Shown here: positions 62,781-64,000 of the stretch, piece after piece | Numbering within the stretch: position 1 is the stretch's first letter | How the letters are laid out: each line of letters starts with the position of its first letter | Assembly (NCBI RefSeq): GCF_000382365.1 | Contig: NZ_KB908229.1 | Span: forward strand, 58,827-122,826 | Direction: 5' to 3' | Length of the DNA: 64,000 nt | Source of the DNA: Pannonibacter phragmitetus DSM 14782 | GTDB lineage: Bacteria; Pseudomonadota; Alphaproteobacteria; Rhizobiales; Stappiaceae | Position numbers and translations under genes: made by a program | The notes under the pieces: generated by a model | Databases searched by the model: none | Told to the model about the DNA's origin: nothing | What the model saw: only the letters and a program-made list of their open reading frames with translations

Positions 62781-63683
62781 ATGGTCACCGGCATGCGTTT
62801 CGACCTCACAGACCTGCGACTGTTCCTCGCCGTGGTGGATGGCGGCACCATCACGCATGGCGCGGCAGATGCCGGGCTGTCGCTTCCGGCAGCAAGCGAG
62901 CGCTTGCGCGATATGGAGGTTGACGGCGGGGTGAAGCTGCTCGAACGCGGGCGGCGAGGCGTCACCCCGACTGAGGCAGGTGAATCGCTGGCGCATCATG
63001 CGCGGCTGATCCTGCGCCAAGTGGCGCAGATGCGGGGCGAACTTGGCGAACATGCCAAGGGTCTTCGCGCGACTGTACGGGTTCTGGCGAATACGGCAGC
63101 CCTCACCGAGTTTCTGCCCGGTAAGCTCGCCCCGTGGATGGCGATGCATCCTCAAGTCGATCTGGAGATGAGGGAGCGCCAGAGCGCGGAGATTGCGAGA
63201 GCTGTCTCCGCCGGACTGGCCGAAATCGGCGTTCTCTCGGAGGCGAACGCCACCGGTGACTTGCAACTTCATCCTTTCGCCCTCGACAGGCTGGTCGTGG
63301 TTGCCGCGCGCCATGACGAATTGGCGGGCAGCAAACGTGTCGCCTTTGCGGACATTCTTCACCGGCAGTTCATTGGGCTCATGGGGAGCGCTTTGCAGGA
63401 CCATGTCGATGCTCAGGCAGTCAGCCTCGGAACGAGGTTGAAAACACGCGTGCGGATGCGCTCATTCGAAGGCATCTGCCGCATGGCATCAGCGGGCGCC
63501 GGTCTCGGCATCGTACCGGAAACTGCGGTGCGCCGTTTGCCCGGATCAATACATGTCGCATCAGTGCGCCTGCTCGATGCGTGGGCGACCCGCAAGTTGT
63601 CGGTCTGCATCCACAACCGGGAAGAGCTGACACCTCAGGCGCGCAGTCTCTTCGCCCATCTGACCTCGAGTGCGCGGCCGTGA
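62781..63683 (+). CDS. LysR-family regulator
   Basis: 300 residues: winged helix in FDLTDLRLFLAVVDGGTITH and SLPAASERLRDMEVDGGVKL, effector domain from about 95 with TVRVLANTAALTEFLPGKLA and SAGAGLGIVPETAVRRL near 240. It is divergent from the TauE/SafE gene and a likely regulator of it. ATG 62793 (MRFDLTDLRLF) may be the true start. A partly paired hairpin and T-runs follow 200 bp later. Confidence 0.9.
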   Translation: MVTGMRFDLTDLRLFLAVVDGGTITHGAADAGLSLPAASERLRDMEVDGGVKLLERGRRGVTPTEAGESLAHHARLILRQVAQMRGELGEHAKGLRATVRVLANTAALTEFLPGKLAPWMAMHPQVDLEMRERQSAEIARAVSAGLAEIGVLSEANATGDLQLHPFALDRLVVVAARHDELAGSKRVAFADILHRQFIGLMGSALQDHVDAQAVSLGTRLKTRVRMRSFEGICRMASAGAGLGIVPETAVRRLPGSIHVASVRLLDAWATRKLSVCIHNREELTPQARSLFAHLTSSARP

Positions 63684-63905
63684 GGACCGGAATTCAGGCT
63701 CCGGCGTCAGAGCAGTTTCGGCAGCTTTGCGGACGAAGCGGCCGGTATTTTTGAGCCGTGATTTTCATTGATTTTCTGATTTGAGAGGGGCTGTTTCGCG
63801 CGTTTTCTGTTTTCTTTGTTTCTGTTTTGTTCTTTTTTGAGATGTGTTTATGGAGTAACGATTTTTGCCCCGCTTTTGGCGAGGTTTTGTGTGTTTTTTT
63901 TGATT
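63684..63905. other. T-rich interval between lysR and tRNA-fMet
   Basis: 222 bp, strikingly T-rich on the plus strand compared with its surroundings (for example TTTTCTTTGTTTCTG and an eight-T run near 63895). A weak hairpin (CCCCGC / GCGAGG with a C-A mismatch) near 63870 followed by T-runs could end plus-strand transcription. No gene seen. Confidence 0.55.
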
Positions 63906-63982
<77 letters not shown>

Positions 63983-64000
63983 TTAGTTGGGTGGTTGTTG

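Overview
The window looks like a chromosomal segment of a high-GC alphaproteobacterium, probably of the Hyphomicrobiales (a Stappia/Pannonibacter-like denitrifier is my guess). The basis is an alphaproteobacterial-type initiator tRNA, class I NirK with pseudoazurin and NnrS, a TRAP and a tripartite tricarboxylate transporter side by side, many LysR/GntR/AraC regulators, and short intergenic palindromic mosaic repeats. Genus assignment is inference; no rRNA is present.

Layout. 1-6947: nitrite-reduction cluster. A divergent Crp/Fnr (NnrR-type) regulator is cut by the left edge; then come nirK, nirV, a small unknown gene, a MIP18/DUF59 protein, a membrane protein, pseudoazurin, nnrS and a small membrane protein. 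An NnrR-like box precedes nirK and an FNR/NnrR-like box precedes pseudoazurin. 6976-9931: a MocR-type PLP regulator divergent from a GcvA-like LysR regulator, then a cupin. 10146-18217: a carbohydrate ABC system (ATPase divergent from GntR regulator, HSL-type esterase, binding protein, two permeases, DTE-like epimerase, Gfo/Idh/MocA dehydrogenase). Three identical decamers at exact 18-bp period lie in the divergent promoter.

18809-34427: the most unusual part, a seven-gene, roughly 15.6-kb one-strand island of mostly very large beta-rich proteins without visible signal peptides. It includes a ComEC-like metallo-beta-lactamase-fold protein, a 1445-residue DUF6603-like protein, a 1254-residue protein with a central coiled coil and a 782-residue Ig/kelch protein. 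The last six genes are almost contiguous. This is my candidate for an undescribed system.

34503-45794 (minus strand): an ExoD-like protein, then a catabolic block with an SMP-30 lactonase, TRAP transporter, tripartite tricarboxylate transporter with two related binding proteins, COG3618-type amidohydrolase, RraA-like aldolase and D-2-hydroxyacid dehydrogenase, under a divergent LysR regulator (45981). It probably imports and degrades an organic or sugar acid. 47156-53656: sbcD-sbcC and a large protein with a UPF0149/YecA-like tail. 54200-57279: copper amine oxidase with a FeaR-like AraC regulator. 57425-59189: a GST/NTF2-like/tautomerase operon divergent from an HxlR regulator with a perfect palindrome between them. 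59254-63683: AraC regulator, VOC protein, PD-(D/E)XK nuclease-like protein, a decayed P-loop kinase fragment, TauE/SafE transporter and LysR regulator. The window ends with tRNA-fMet on the minus strand.
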